64,000 nt of DNA from UBA6163 sp031411655 (lineage in GTDB: Bacteria > Planctomycetota > Planctomycetia > Pirellulales > Pirellulaceae), in the NCBI GenBank assembly GCA_031411655.1, contig JANOBM010000056.1:62001-126000 (forward strand). Reading direction: 5' to 3'. Position 1 is the stretch's first letter, and each line of letters starts with the position of its first letter. The notes under the pieces were generated by a model that was not told where the DNA came from, did no database searches, and was given only the letters and a program-made list of their open reading frames with translations. Positions 26,840 to 36,017 of this stretch are shown one piece after another. The position numbers and the translations under genes are program-made.

Positions 26840-28378
26840 TCATTCTTGAACAAAGGATCTTTCTGCAATGATTCGATTGACAGCGTTGAGCATTGCCAAG
26901 ATCGTTGATTCGACCGTATCAGTGCTCGCGCCTACACCTCGGTAAGTTCGACCTTTATGTTCGATCTCAACGTTCACTTCGCCGATCGCATCACGGCCGA
27001 GTGTCGCGCTACGAACCTGGAACTCTTTGCAAACGACCTCGATTCCTGTGATCTTTTCGACCGCCCAAAAAGCTGCATCGATTGGCCCATCCCCCTGCTC
27101 CACCGTCTCCGTTTTTTCGACGGTACCGTGACGCAGGGTCAATTTCACATGCGGAGTTCTTGTGCGGGCGCTGGTCACTTCATAATCCACCAGCGTCCAC
27201 TCGCGATCGCTACCGACACTGATTTGTTGCTGGACAAGGGCGATGATGTCTCCATCATAGACCTCTTTCTTTTTGTCAGCGAGCGTTTTGAACTGTTCGA
27301 AGACTTGCTGTAATTGCTCACCGTTAAGCGTAAAACCGAGTGTCTTTGCCCGATCGGCTAAAGCGGCGCGTCCGCTATGCTTGCCGAGCACAAGATCGGT
27401 CTTTGATACCCCAACATCCTCAGGAATCATGATTTCGTACGTCGTACGCTCTTTGAGCATTCCGTCTTGATGGATTCCTGACTCGTGAGCGAAGGCATTT
27501 CTGCCCACGATGGCTTTGTTGCGTTGGACAACCAGGCCGGTTGTTTTGGTGAGTAATCGGCTGGTTGGAACAAGACGCTTGGTATCAACCCGCGTTTGAC
27601 AATCAAAGAAGTCAGCGCGAGTACGAAGAGCCATTACAACTTCTTCCAAGGCGGCATTGCCTGCTCGTTCGCCGATGCCGTTAATCGTGCACTCAATCTG
27701 TCCTGCACCGGCGCTAACCGCGGCAAGGCTATTGGCAACTGCCATCCCGAGATCATCGTGACAATGGGTACTGATCACTGCACGATCGATATTCGGAACA
27801 CGGTTTCGAAGCATGGTAATCCGCTCGAACACTTCGGCGGGAGTCGCATATCCTACGGTGTCGGGAATATTAATCGTCGTAGCGCCGGCATCGATGGCTG
27901 CCTCTACAACACGACATAAGAAATCATGTTCAGTCCGACACGCGTCCTCAGGCGAAAACTCGATATCGTCGCAGTAACTTGCTCCGCGTCGTACACCCTG
28001 AATCGCACGATCGACGATCTCATCCGTTGACATCCGCAATTTAAACTCGCGGTGAATTGCACTAGTCGCAAGGAAAATGTGAATTCTTGGTTGCGGCGCA
28101 TGCTTAAGGGCCTCCCATGCGCGATCGATATCCTTTTCATTGCACCGCGCCAAACCACAGATAGTGACACCTCGCACGGATTGTGCAATTTGGCGAACCG
28201 ACTCGAAATCGCCGGGTGACGCAATGGGGAAACCCGCTTCGATGATGTCGACGCCAAGTTCAGCAAGTGCTTGCGCAATTTCGAGCTTTTCAGCCAAGTT
28301 CATGCTTGCTCCCGGCGATTGCTCGCCATCGCGAAGCGTCGTGTCGAAAATCTTGATCATACGGGGCGTTGAAGTCAT
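26840..28378 (-). CDS. leuA: 2-isopropylmalate synthase
   Basis: LeuA condenses acetyl-CoA with 2-ketoisovalerate to 2-isopropylmalate, the first committed step of leucine synthesis. The N-terminal TIM barrel begins IKIFDTTLRDGEQSPGASM, with the metal-binding STHCHDDLGMAVANS and the glycine-rich INGIGERAGNAALEEVVMAL. A C-terminal regulatory (LeuA allosteric) domain follows, ending FQVRSATLGRDAIGEVNVEIEH, so leucine feedback is expected. The length of 512 residues fits the bacterial type I enzyme. ATG 28378 gives MTSTPRMIKIFDTT. The untranslated leader upstream contains an intrinsic-terminator-like hairpin and another strong stem-loop. No leuB, leuC or leuD neighbour is present. The related citramalate and homocitrate synthases are less likely because of the typical GNA and HESGIHQDGMLK motifs. 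Confidence 0.95.
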   Translation of the reverse strand: MTSTPRMIKIFDTTLRDGEQSPGASMNLAEKLEIAQALAELGVDIIEAGFPIASPGDFESVRQIAQSVRGVTICGLARCNEKDIDRAWEALKHAPQPRIHIFLATSAIHREFKLRMSTDEIVDRAIQGVRRGASYCDDIEFSPEDACRTEHDFLCRVVEAAIDAGATTINIPDTVGYATPAEVFERITMLRNRVPNIDRAVISTHCHDDLGMAVANSLAAVSAGAGQIECTINGIGERAGNAALEEVVMALRTRADFFDCQTRVDTKRLVPTSRLLTKTTGLVVQRNKAIVGRNAFAHESGIHQDGMLKERTTYEIMIPEDVGVSKTDLVLGKHSGRAALADRAKTLGFTLNGEQLQQVFEQFKTLADKKKEVYDGDIIALVQQQISVGSDREWTLVDYEVTSARTRTPHVKLTLRHGTVEKTETVEQGDGPIDAAFWAVEKITGIEVVCKEFQVRSATLGRDAIGEVNVEIEHKGRTYRGVGASTDTVESTILAMLNAVNRIIAERSFVQE

Positions 28379-28430
28379 GGAATCACGTCAGAGGCAAAGG
28401 AAATTCGATTCGAATGGTGAGGGGAGACAA

Positions 28431-28476
28431 AGAAAAAACCCCGACCGTTCCGGGGAAACCGGAAATTTCGGGGTTT
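28431..28476 (-). terminator. Intrinsic-terminator-like hairpin in the leuA leader
   Basis: On the minus strand a 9-bp stem (28468-28476 pairs with 28436-28444; AAACCCCGA against TCGGGGTTT) encloses a second 6-bp stem (28459-28464 with 28448-28453; TTCCGG against CCGGAA). The stem runs straight into a T-run (28438-28433). It ends about 55 bases before the leuA ATG, so it is well placed for transcription attenuation. It could instead end transcription of the lipoprotein gene about 290 bases upstream. Confidence 0.75.
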
Positions 28477-28575
28477 GGTTGAAATGTTGAAGGGCTTTTA
28501 CGCGACAGCCCATTATTCTCGGGCAAGTATTCTCGGCGAAGCGAATGACTTACCCAACCGAACAACCAACCAACC

Positions 28576-28600
28576 CCGGCAGCAGCGTTAGCTGCGCCGG
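28576..28600 (-). promoter_or_regulatory. Strong stem-loop in the leuA leader
   Basis: CCGGC and GCAGC pair with GCTGC and GCCGG around a 4-base loop with one bulged base (28576-28600). It lies about 100 bases upstream of the terminator hairpin on the minus strand and has no T-run, so it is more likely a leader-RNA structure than a terminator. The rest of the 28379-28764 stretch shows no gene I can support. Confidence 0.5.
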
Positions 28601-28764
28601 AAGCAAAGTAAGACGGTCGTATGGCGAGTAAGCATTCATGTCTCAAGGATAAGCAGGCACCGGCGGCGCAGTCAAGCGATTCGCCGCGCGAAAAACAGAT
28701 CGACGGTTACGTTACATGCCTTTTTTCATGGATCGGCATTCCGATTCGTTCGGCTCGCGCTACA

Positions 28765-29076
28765 TCAGTCGGCCTCGAAAAAGCCATCCTCGTTGGTTCC
28801 ACGGTCGCCTTTGGCTTCATAATCAAGGCGTTTGCCTCCGGCATTTTGCTTGACTTTAATCACAAACGACTCTCCTTCGGCGTTCTTTCCCGTACCTGTG
28901 AATCCGCCCTCGCCGTTCGAAAGATCAATTTCATCCAAACCCATTTTTCGTTTGATGTTCTCTTCCATCTCCAACTCCGTCCAGATGCCGGGATGTGGCA
29001 AAGATTGGCTGCATCCACAAAAGAAGGCTCCGAAAACCAAAAGGGTGATCGTCGGTAGGGGGCGTAAGAATCGCAT
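28765..29076 (-). CDS. Small lipoprotein of unknown function
   Basis: A 103-residue precursor. The N-terminus MRFLRPLPTITLLVFGAFFCGC is a lipoprotein signal peptide with the lipobox FFCGC, so one of Cys20/Cys22 is the acylated residue. The mature part of about 80 residues contains WTELEMEENIKRKMGL (a charged helix) and then Gly-rich strands, GGFTGTGKNAEGESFVIKV, ending in an acidic tail. The pattern 'helix then GTG.N..G..F.IKV' recalls small planctomycete surface lipoproteins, but I recognise no named family. It is the next gene after the 1281-residue haem protein on the same strand, 51 bases downstream of its stop, so the two may be co-transcribed. Confidence 0.72.
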   Translation of the reverse strand: MRFLRPLPTITLLVFGAFFCGCSQSLPHPGIWTELEMEENIKRKMGLDEIDLSNGEGGFTGTGKNAEGESFVIKVKQNAGGKRLDYEAKGDRGTNEDGFFEAD

Positions 29077-29127
29077 GAATGAATATTACTTTCAGGTAAA
29101 CAAGCAATGAGGAGTATACGTCGGAGC

Positions 29128-32100
29128 TTAGTTCGAATCTGTGGACGGTAGTGCGACCTGATGGAGACTCTGCAAATAGGCAAAGAGGTCGATTACCTCG
29201 TCGTCCTTGAGATTGGAGAGAATGCCCTCAGGCATCATTGAGACGGCGGCCACCTCTCGAGATTCAATTTGCGAGACAGCGATGGTAACGGGTTCGTCGC
29301 GGTCCGCAATGCGAAGCTTGAGTTGGCGATCGTTTTCCTCGGCAGGGATACCGGAGTAGATTCGACCATCGTCGGTCAGCACGATATGCATCTTATAGGC
29401 GTCCTGAATGATCGCACTCGGCGTCAAAATATTACTTAGCAGGTACTCCTGATTGCCACGATTGGCCCCAGTGATATCCGGCCCGGTATTGCCACCAAGA
29501 CCATGCAACTTATGGCATGCTGCGCAAGTACGATTAAAAATCGCTCGACCGTTTGATGAATCAGCCGTGCGAATGATGTCTGGCTGCAATAGCTCGCGGT
29601 ACTTAACAAAAAGGGCTTCTTTGTCGGTTCCAATCTCGTCGATGGGACCCCAAACATCGACAAAGCGGTTTCCTACGATGCGCCGAAGCAAGCGAGCAAC
29701 GTAGGCTGGTATGTCTCTTTTCGGAATGTCACCCTTTTCGAGGGCAGCGGTCAACTCGAGACCGTACGACGATCGTGATGAAAGTGCGTTGATCGCCTCT
29801 TGCTTTTCGTCGACCGACAGGTTGGGGTATCGCTTTAGTAGCTCTTGTGCAAGCGTAACGTCATCGAAGGCGCTGATCGATCGTATGGCATCGCGGCGGA
29901 GTAGCGCATCGTCCAGAAGATCGACAAGTGATAAGCGAAGTTCCTCACGTTTTCGACCGGCCAGACCTTGTAACGCTTCGCGACGGTCCTCCACTGCGAC
30001 CGATGCGTCTTGGAGCGTTTGCATCATTGATTCCGCAGCTACCGAGTCACCGAACTGCTGTGACAACTGAAGGGCGATTCGAGCGCTTTCACCACCGGCA
30101 GCTCGCAGCTTTTCGTACGCGGTACCCCACGTGTCAGGCGACTTCATATCAAACCGACCTTCCGTGGCGTCGCGCAATCCGAGAAGCAAGTTGAGTTGAT
30201 TCTCACCGGTCGCCTCGATGATCCCACCTAAAAGTGGTTTGAATCGTTCGGCATCTCCGATCCGTCGTGCGATGTGCCTGGTCAACAGCGGTAACTTGGA
30301 CGACTGTGCAATCGCGAGTGAGCGCTCGACATCGGTCATCACAAGCGGCTCCATTCCGAACCATATCATTTTAGGAAGATTGTGGTCAGTAGCGTCTTCT
30401 GCATGGGTGGCAAGCGATTCCGCGATTCGCCATTTCGTTTCGGCGTCCAGACGCTGAACAGCTGAAGCGAGGTAGAGTCGCACCACCGGCGATGGGTCGG
30501 ACGATGCCATGACGACGAACTGCTCAACCACCTCGATGGATGGCATGAAGTCTTCACAAAGAAGCTGAATAGCCCATGCACGGATGTGCTCGTCTGGATC
30601 ATGGAGTGACTCCCCAAGTTCATCTTCAGGCAACTGATTGGTGACATGGAGCGTCCACATCGCTCGCAGTCGTATGTCGACGCTATCCTTGCCCGTAAAC
30701 AGCTTTCGCAGGTTTGTGATGGCGGTGTTGTCGATTTCGCGAGTCTGCGCGCGATGTTGCAGGATCGTCCGTGCTCGCGTCGCATGCCATACACTGTCAA
30801 CGCTCTGCATCAGCGCTAGTGTGCCATCGTCGAGCGAGTCGAGGTCAGTGAAACGACCGTCAAAATCGACGGCTGACGATTCCTTGGCCGCAATTCGGAA
30901 AACACGACCGGTGTCTTTGTGGAGTACTTCCTTGCCGCAGATATCCGCATCATGCCAGTCCAATACATAGATGGCACCATCGGGACCGACTTCCATGCTA
31001 AAGCCGATCCATTGTGCATTATTGGCGAGCATGAAGTCATCACCGTGGTGGCCGACGAAGCCACTTCCTCTGGATTCCAGTACATCGGTTAACACCGCGT
31101 GTTCATGGATGTTAGCCATGAAAATGCGTCCACGATACTTATCAGGAAAAGCGTCCGATTGATAGATTCGAGCGCCCCCGTGGGCTGACTGGTGGGCATG
31201 GTCAGCGATGGTTCGAATGTCGCTATAGACATGCGGATTGAAGTGAGTACCGCCTTGGCGATGGTAGATACCGCCCGGGATCACATGCCAAAGATGAGGG
31301 ATTACACAGGCGGTGATGAACAGTTGGCCTTTTGCGTCATAGTCGATACCCCATGGGTTGCTGAAGCCATGGGAGACGACTTCAAAGCGATCTTTCGTCG
31401 GATGGTATCGCCACACGCCACCATTGATATCGACGGGTTCACCATCAAATTCAACCTGCTCGGGAAACGGATCGTTGTGCTTATAAAGCTTTCCCTGGCC
31501 GCGCGGTTTACCAACTTGAGACGGAGTCGCAAAACCTTGCAGGCCATAAAGCCATCCGTCTGGTCCCCAAATGAAACTATTGAGCGTCTCATGGCGATCA
31601 CGAATGCCCCAGCCGGTCAAACGAATCTCGATGTCGTCGCGGTCTGCTTTGTCATCATTGTCACGATCAGGGATAAACAGCAGATTCGGTGGCGCCCCGA
31701 GCCAAAGCCCTCCCATGCCGACGGCAATCGCCGCAGGGAATGGAATTCCTTCGAGAAACACCTTGCGTGTGTCGATTTTTCCATCGCGGTCGGTATCCTC
31801 TAAGATCGAAACTCGGCTGGTACCGTCGCTCGAAAAACCAGTTTGGCGAGTCTCGTAGTCCAGGTTTTCAGCGATCCAGAGTCGACCTTTCGCGTCCCAG
31901 CAAAAGGCCATGGGTTGGGCGATCATCGGTTCGGCAGCGTAGACGTTGGCCTGAAATCCATCTTGGAGCGACATGCTTTGGACGGCTTTTTCGGGCGTCA
32001 AAAATTCTGCGGAACGCCCTTCCTGTTGTGCAAGTTGCCACTGCGCATACGTCATACCCTGTCCAGAAAACGCAGACCACTGTTCGGTTAATGCGACGTC

Positions 32101-32973
32101 ATTCAACTCTCCGGTCGAGACAACGATTTGGTGCTTGATGAGTTCTCTCTGTCCCATGGGGATGTTCCAGTCGCCCAGTCTTGCACGAACAGGTCCAATA
32201 CCCAGTTGGTCATCCACACGCCATGGCTGGGGAAACCCTTTGTTCTGAGGATGATCGAAAATGGCGATGTGTGCCAAATCATCTCTGCCGTCGACTTGGA
32301 TTCCCACATCGGTCCATACGGCACGTTGACCTTCTGCCCGCTGATTAACCTGTCGAGCGTTATTGATTACTTGGCCTTTCACACCTGGTTTCCATGGCAT
32401 TCGTAGAAACAATCCGCCATATTCGTACTTGCCTATCGTGATATCGACGGTAGCCTCTCCGGTCCAATCGAGGTCAAGGACGTACTGCGATCCGAGATCA
32501 CGCATGGTCCAAATCTGGGATTCACGAAGAATCGGGTGCCCTTTGTCGTCGAGCATGTCATAAACCGTTTGCCATTGCACGCTATCGCCTGCACGTGCTG
32601 CTTCGGCTTTGAGGAGAGTAGCCGAAACACGCTTCCAGTACGCACCATCGGGGTGGTGAAAGTAGTCGCGGCCGTTGACGCGAGTGAAGCCCCAGTAAAG
32701 TCCGGTTTGATGCTTATGATGATCGGGACTGAACTCAGTCAGCACACCTTTGCCATCGGGCGAGACGATCGGATGCAGATAAGGACGGAAATCAGCCAAC
32801 GCCACTTGTGTTACAATCGGTTGGTCGCTTCCGACGCGATGGATCCGAATCCGGTCTCCTGAGTCATCCATCGTCGCGCGGAGTTGCAGCCCGCCATCCG
32901 CAACAGCGGAGCCAAGCTGGATGCATAGGGCCATTACAAACGAAATCGCCAAGTAAATCGATCGTTTCATCAT
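29128..32973 (-). CDS. DUF6807 (PmoA-like) domain fused to PVC-type haem-binding dehydrogenase
   Basis: A 1281-residue secreted protein with a signal peptide ending near GSAVADGG. Residues about 25-310 are a DUF6807/PmoA-like domain (FRPYLHPIVSPDGKGVLTE, DHHKHQTGLYWGF, DWTGEATVDITIGKYEYGG). After that comes the PVC-type membrane-bound dehydrogenase beta-propeller: GFQANVYAAEPMIAQPMAF, WDAKGRLWIAEN, DTDRDGKIDTRKVF and GPDGWLYGLQGF. A HEAT-like helical region follows (LRAMWTLHVTNQLPEDEL). The C-terminal cytochrome c domain has the haem motif CAACH (C1150, C1153, H1154), then LHGLGGNTGPDITGANR and a distal MMPEG methionine. PVC-haem proteins are thought to oxidise sugars or related compounds in the periplasm; the substrate is unknown. 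Fusion to the DUF6807 domain in one chain is notable. Confidence 0.88.
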   Translation of the reverse strand: MMKRSIYLAISFVMALCIQLGSAVADGGLQLRATMDDSGDRIRIHRVGSDQPIVTQVALADFRPYLHPIVSPDGKGVLTEFSPDHHKHQTGLYWGFTRVNGRDYFHHPDGAYWKRVSATLLKAEAARAGDSVQWQTVYDMLDDKGHPILRESQIWTMRDLGSQYVLDLDWTGEATVDITIGKYEYGGLFLRMPWKPGVKGQVINNARQVNQRAEGQRAVWTDVGIQVDGRDDLAHIAIFDHPQNKGFPQPWRVDDQLGIGPVRARLGDWNIPMGQRELIKHQIVVSTGELNDVALTEQWSAFSGQGMTYAQWQLAQQEGRSAEFLTPEKAVQSMSLQDGFQANVYAAEPMIAQPMAFCWDAKGRLWIAENLDYETRQTGFSSDGTSRVSILEDTDRDGKIDTRKVFLEGIPFPAAIAVGMGGLWLGAPPNLLFIPDRDNDDKADRDDIEIRLTGWGIRDRHETLNSFIWGPDGWLYGLQGFATPSQVGKPRGQGKLYKHNDPFPEQVEFDGEPVDINGGVWRYHPTKDRFEVVSHGFSNPWGIDYDAKGQLFITACVIPHLWHVIPGGIYHRQGGTHFNPHVYSDIRTIADHAHQSAHGGARIYQSDAFPDKYRGRIFMANIHEHAVLTDVLESRGSGFVGHHGDDFMLANNAQWIGFSMEVGPDGAIYVLDWHDADICGKEVLHKDTGRVFRIAAKESSAVDFDGRFTDLDSLDDGTLALMQSVDSVWHATRARTILQHRAQTREIDNTAITNLRKLFTGKDSVDIRLRAMWTLHVTNQLPEDELGESLHDPDEHIRAWAIQLLCEDFMPSIEVVEQFVVMASSDPSPVVRLYLASAVQRLDAETKWRIAESLATHAEDATDHNLPKMIWFGMEPLVMTDVERSLAIAQSSKLPLLTRHIARRIGDAERFKPLLGGIIEATGENQLNLLLGLRDATEGRFDMKSPDTWGTAYEKLRAAGGESARIALQLSQQFGDSVAAESMMQTLQDASVAVEDRREALQGLAGRKREELRLSLVDLLDDALLRRDAIRSISAFDDVTLAQELLKRYPNLSVDEKQEAINALSSRSSYGLELTAALEKGDIPKRDIPAYVARLLRRIVGNRFVDVWGPIDEIGTDKEALFVKYRELLQPDIIRTADSSNGRAIFNRTCAACHKLHGLGGNTGPDITGANRGNQEYLLSNILTPSAIIQDAYKMHIVLTDDGRIYSGIPAEENDRQLKLRIADRDEPVTIAVSQIESREVAAVSMMPEGILSNLKDDEVIDLFAYLQSLHQVALPSTDSN

Positions 32974-33270
32974 GGTGCGGTGTTAGTCTACAAGGACGGA
33001 ACTGCTTAGTCGCCGGATCGCATTATAATAGCGAAAAGGCTGTGCCGATTCGTATTCACGATCGCTCAAGCAGGGATAAATTGGATGAATCGTCCCGCTT
33101 GACACCGAGGGTCGCTCAACTCGCCAAGGCGGGGCATAAACTCGGACAGAGAATCATGTTCCCGGGAAGATTGTTACATCAGTAATCAAAACACCTGGTT
33201 GGGCCAAAGCACTCGGCGGACTATTGCATCTTGCGATCGATTCCGTCGCCATTACAAAGAAAACAAAACG
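32974..33270. other. Divergent promoter region between haem protein and caspase-like protease
   Basis: Just under 300 bases without a supported gene. TTATAATA at 33023-33030 is an AT-rich core that reads as a TATAAT-like element on both strands (33024-33029 plus, 33027-33022 minus). I see no matching -35 element on either strand, so this is only a suggestion. Confidence 0.3.
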
Positions 33271-34764
33271 ATGGCATTTTTTCAGAAGCTCTGCGCATCT
33301 TGGGTGATGTTGGTTTGCGGTCTTGGAAGCGGGGCAGGCTCCGTCGCCGGAAAGGATTACTTCCTCACTATCGGAGGTGGCTATGCTCCGGAGGGTAATC
33401 AAGCGTCCTTGGAACGTAACGTCCTTTTTTTCCAACGCGTACTGAGTGAAAAGAATTTACAGGGATCGCCAAAGGATGTCTTTTTTGCTGATGGCCAAAA
33501 TAACGCGACCGACTTGCAAGTAATGGATCAATCATCGATCCCAAAGCCCAACCGCTTGATGGCCGAGTTTTTTGGGAGTCAGGAGGACCTCGGGCTTTCG
33601 TATCGCGACCATCAGGTGCCTAACGTACGGGGAGAAACAAGCTTAAAAAACATTCGCGACTGGTTTGAGAATACGGGCTCAACAATGAGTCGTGGTGACC
33701 GGCTTGTGCTGTACGTGACATCCCATGGAATGGCGAGCGTCACCAGAAGTGAACCTTACAATACGTCCATCTCGCTTTGGAATCACTCTAGGATCACCGT
33801 ACGGGAGTTAGTCGGTCTGCTCGATGATCTGCCTGAGGGCGTGAGCGTATTGACCATCATGGTTCAGTGTCACGCCGGGGGATTCGCTAGGTTCATTTAC
33901 AATGAGGCAAACCCCGATAAGGGATTTTCATTGCAAAAGAGAGCCGGCTTCTTTGCAACCGTGCATGACCGTTCTGCCGCAGGATGCACGCCAGAGATTG
34001 ATGAGGCCACTTACGTCGAATACAGCACTTACTTTTGGGAAGCAATCTCGGGCTTTTCTAGGACCGGACAGGCGATTGAACCGCCCGACTACGATAAGGA
34101 TGGGGTTGTGTCATTTGATGAGGCGCATGCCTACACAATTCTTTTGAGCGATACGATCGATCTTCCTATCAAGACCTCGGATGAATTTTTAGGAGATCAC
34201 GCAAGGTTTCAAAATGAGCGTTACTCGGATTTGTTGCCTAGAGAATTACCTTTTGACCAGGTGATCGACTTAGCAACGCCAAGCGAAAAGGCGATTTTGG
34301 AGGGCCTGTCCAGACAGTTGGAATTAGGCGGTCTGAATCGCTTGGAGGCTGCCGAAGAACGGAAAGCACAGATACGTGCTCGCGGTCGTGGTCGTTCCCG
34401 TGGCAGAGCGGAAGATACGCAAGCACAACTCCGACGAAAGATCGCGACGGACATTGAATCAAGGTGGCCAGCGGTAACCAATTTGATGAATCCACTCGTC
34501 ATTGACTTGGTGACAACGCAGAGCGAAGAGTTCATACGCGCGATTGAAACGCATCCAGATTATCAGCGTTATCGGGGGATCATTGACAATGCTCCCGACG
34601 TGTTAAGCGATCAAGAGAGGCAGGTGAAGTACGAACGATTCGTTCGGACGATTGAAAATGCCATCCTTCGTGAAAACTTAATGCGGATGAAAGACGTCGA
34701 AGCAATCGCCTTCTACAAGTCGATGGTTGATGCGGAGTCGGCTACTTTGACGTCGGTCGATTGA
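33271..34764 (+). CDS. Secreted clan-CD (caspase/legumain-like) cysteine peptidase with EF-hand loop
   Basis: ATG 33271 gives 497 residues with a signal peptide (MAFFQKLCASWVMLVCGLGS, cleavage near SVAG). The frame is open 24 residues further upstream, but that part is not signal-like. The peptidase domain begins KDYFLTIGGGYAPEGNQASL and has the clan-CD His after beta-hydrophobics (LVLYVTSHGMA, H152) and Cys after a second strand (LTIMVQCHAGGF, C200); the 48-residue spacing is caspase-like and QCHxGGF resembles C13-type bacterial members. Further on lies DYDKDGVVSFDE (273-284), a perfect 12-position EF-hand calcium loop. The C-terminal third is charged and helical with an Arg/Gly-rich segment (RARGRGRSRGRAE). 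It overlaps the convergent antiporter gene by 52 bases. Protease activity is inferred from motifs; the target is unknown. Confidence 0.75.
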   Translation: MAFFQKLCASWVMLVCGLGSGAGSVAGKDYFLTIGGGYAPEGNQASLERNVLFFQRVLSEKNLQGSPKDVFFADGQNNATDLQVMDQSSIPKPNRLMAEFFGSQEDLGLSYRDHQVPNVRGETSLKNIRDWFENTGSTMSRGDRLVLYVTSHGMASVTRSEPYNTSISLWNHSRITVRELVGLLDDLPEGVSVLTIMVQCHAGGFARFIYNEANPDKGFSLQKRAGFFATVHDRSAAGCTPEIDEATYVEYSTYFWEAISGFSRTGQAIEPPDYDKDGVVSFDEAHAYTILLSDTIDLPIKTSDEFLGDHARFQNERYSDLLPRELPFDQVIDLATPSEKAILEGLSRQLELGGLNRLEAAEERKAQIRARGRGRSRGRAEDTQAQLRRKIATDIESRWPAVTNLMNPLVIDLVTTQSEEFIRAIETHPDYQRYRGIIDNAPDVLSDQERQVKYERFVRTIENAILRENLMRMKDVEAIAFYKSMVDAESATLTSVD

Positions 34765-36014
34765 GCGCCATTTCCTAATATCCAATCGAAGATCGGCGAG
34801 GCCATGAGGGTGGTGACGATTGCCATGATCACCAAACATGCGAAGAGACTTTCGCTGATGATGCCTCTTTGAAGCCCGATATTGATGATGATCAATTCCA
34901 TTAATCCCCTGGCGTTCATGAGCGTCCCGATGCCGAGCGATTCTTTGGTGCTGAGGCCTGTCATGCGTGCGGCGATGGCGCAAGCGAAACCTTTTCCGAT
35001 AATTGCAACCAGCAGTACGAGTAGACACATGCCCCAAAGGTGCCAAGTATTGATCAAGCCAATTTTGGTGTTGAGTCCGGAATACGTGAAAAAGAGAGGT
35101 AAGAGGAGAGCAACCGCCAGCGGATGAATCTTTTCCGCCAAGCCCTTTGCGATCGGTCCTCGCGGCATCATTGCGCCCACCACAAACGCTCCGAAGACGG
35201 CGTGCAGGTGGATGAGATCCGTGAACCAGGATCCTAAAGCCATGCACCCAAGGCCGACCGTAAGCCCAACTTCGCTCAAGCTTCCGGACTGGTCGAGCAA
35301 TTTGTGCTGAAGTCTCGCGAGAATCGGTCTTAGCACAAAGATCGCTACCATTACAAAGATAACGCCACCACCAATCGAGAAGAAAGCACGCGCGGTGTTA
35401 TCGTCGAAACTGGCCAGTACGACAGCAAGCAAGCACCATGCGGTAACATCATCGATCGCTCCGGCACCAAGTGCGACCGTTCCCATCAACGTGCCGGTCA
35501 AGCCTTTGTGTTGAATGATTCGGGCAAGCATCGGAAATGCTGTTATGCACATCGACGCACCGAGGAATAGCATCGCTTCCCCTAGGGTAGTCTTATCTGA
35601 AAAAAGCTCTGTTTGATGGAAGAAATAAACCGCCAAGCCAGCGCCAAGCGCAAAGGGAGCAATCATGCCTGCGAGTGATACCGCAATCGAGCTCTTGGCA
35701 TGTTTCTTCACCACATCGGTGCGAAATTCCAAGCCGACGTTAAACATGTAAAGCGCGAGGCCAAGCTGTGAAGCCGGAAAGAGATAACTTTGACTGTCGC
35801 GGGTCGCTTGGGTTTTATCCCAAGGGAATAGCCACTGTTGCAGCTCGGGGAGTAGAAGTCCGAAGAGTGACGGGCCAAGTAGCACTCCTGCGATCATTTC
35901 CGCAACCACTTGCGGTTGCCCCATGCGTAACGCGATTGCACCTACCGCACGACACGCCAATAAGATGATGGCAATTTGCAAGAAGAATTGGACGGCGAGG
36001 TCAACGTTGTTCAT
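34713..36014 (-). CDS. CPA2-family cation/proton antiporter (Kef-type membrane domain)
   Basis: A 433-residue polytopic membrane protein of the monovalent cation:proton antiporter-2 family, with about 12-13 hydrophobic segments. Hallmarks are GQPQVVAEMIAGVLLGPSLFG near the N-terminus, LGASMCITAFPMLARIIQ, the GAIDDVTAWCLLA pair of acidic residues in the ion path, and LNTKIGLINTWHL followed by GKGFACAIAARMTGLSTKESLGIGTLMNARGLMELI. There is no C-terminal RCK/TrkA-N nucleotide-binding domain, so it lacks the usual Kef gating module. The start is 3 bases after the pyruvate kinase stop on the same strand, which suggests co-transcription. The ion (K+ or Na+) cannot be told. Confidence 0.88.
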   Translation of the reverse strand: MNNVDLAVQFFLQIAIILLACRAVGAIALRMGQPQVVAEMIAGVLLGPSLFGLLLPELQQWLFPWDKTQATRDSQSYLFPASQLGLALYMFNVGLEFRTDVVKKHAKSSIAVSLAGMIAPFALGAGLAVYFFHQTELFSDKTTLGEAMLFLGASMCITAFPMLARIIQHKGLTGTLMGTVALGAGAIDDVTAWCLLAVVLASFDDNTARAFFSIGGGVIFVMVAIFVLRPILARLQHKLLDQSGSLSEVGLTVGLGCMALGSWFTDLIHLHAVFGAFVVGAMMPRGPIAKGLAEKIHPLAVALLLPLFFTYSGLNTKIGLINTWHLWGMCLLVLLVAIIGKGFACAIAARMTGLSTKESLGIGTLMNARGLMELIIINIGLQRGIISESLFACLVIMAIVTTLMASPIFDWILGNGAQSTDVKVADSASTIDL

Positions 36015-36017
36015 CGA

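Noticed and set aside
28621..29058. Plus-strand frame of 145 codons opposite the small lipoprotein
   Set aside because: Antisense to a gene with a clear lipobox; composition Cys/Ser-rich without any fold signature.
31192..32138. Long plus-strand frames (31192-31803, 31689-32138) across the haem-protein gene
   Set aside because: Shadows of the 1281-residue protein whose domains cover the region completely.
34678..35247. Minus-strand frame of 189 codons at the end of the antiporter
   Set aside because: Out of frame with the clear CPA2 protein; Arg/His-rich.
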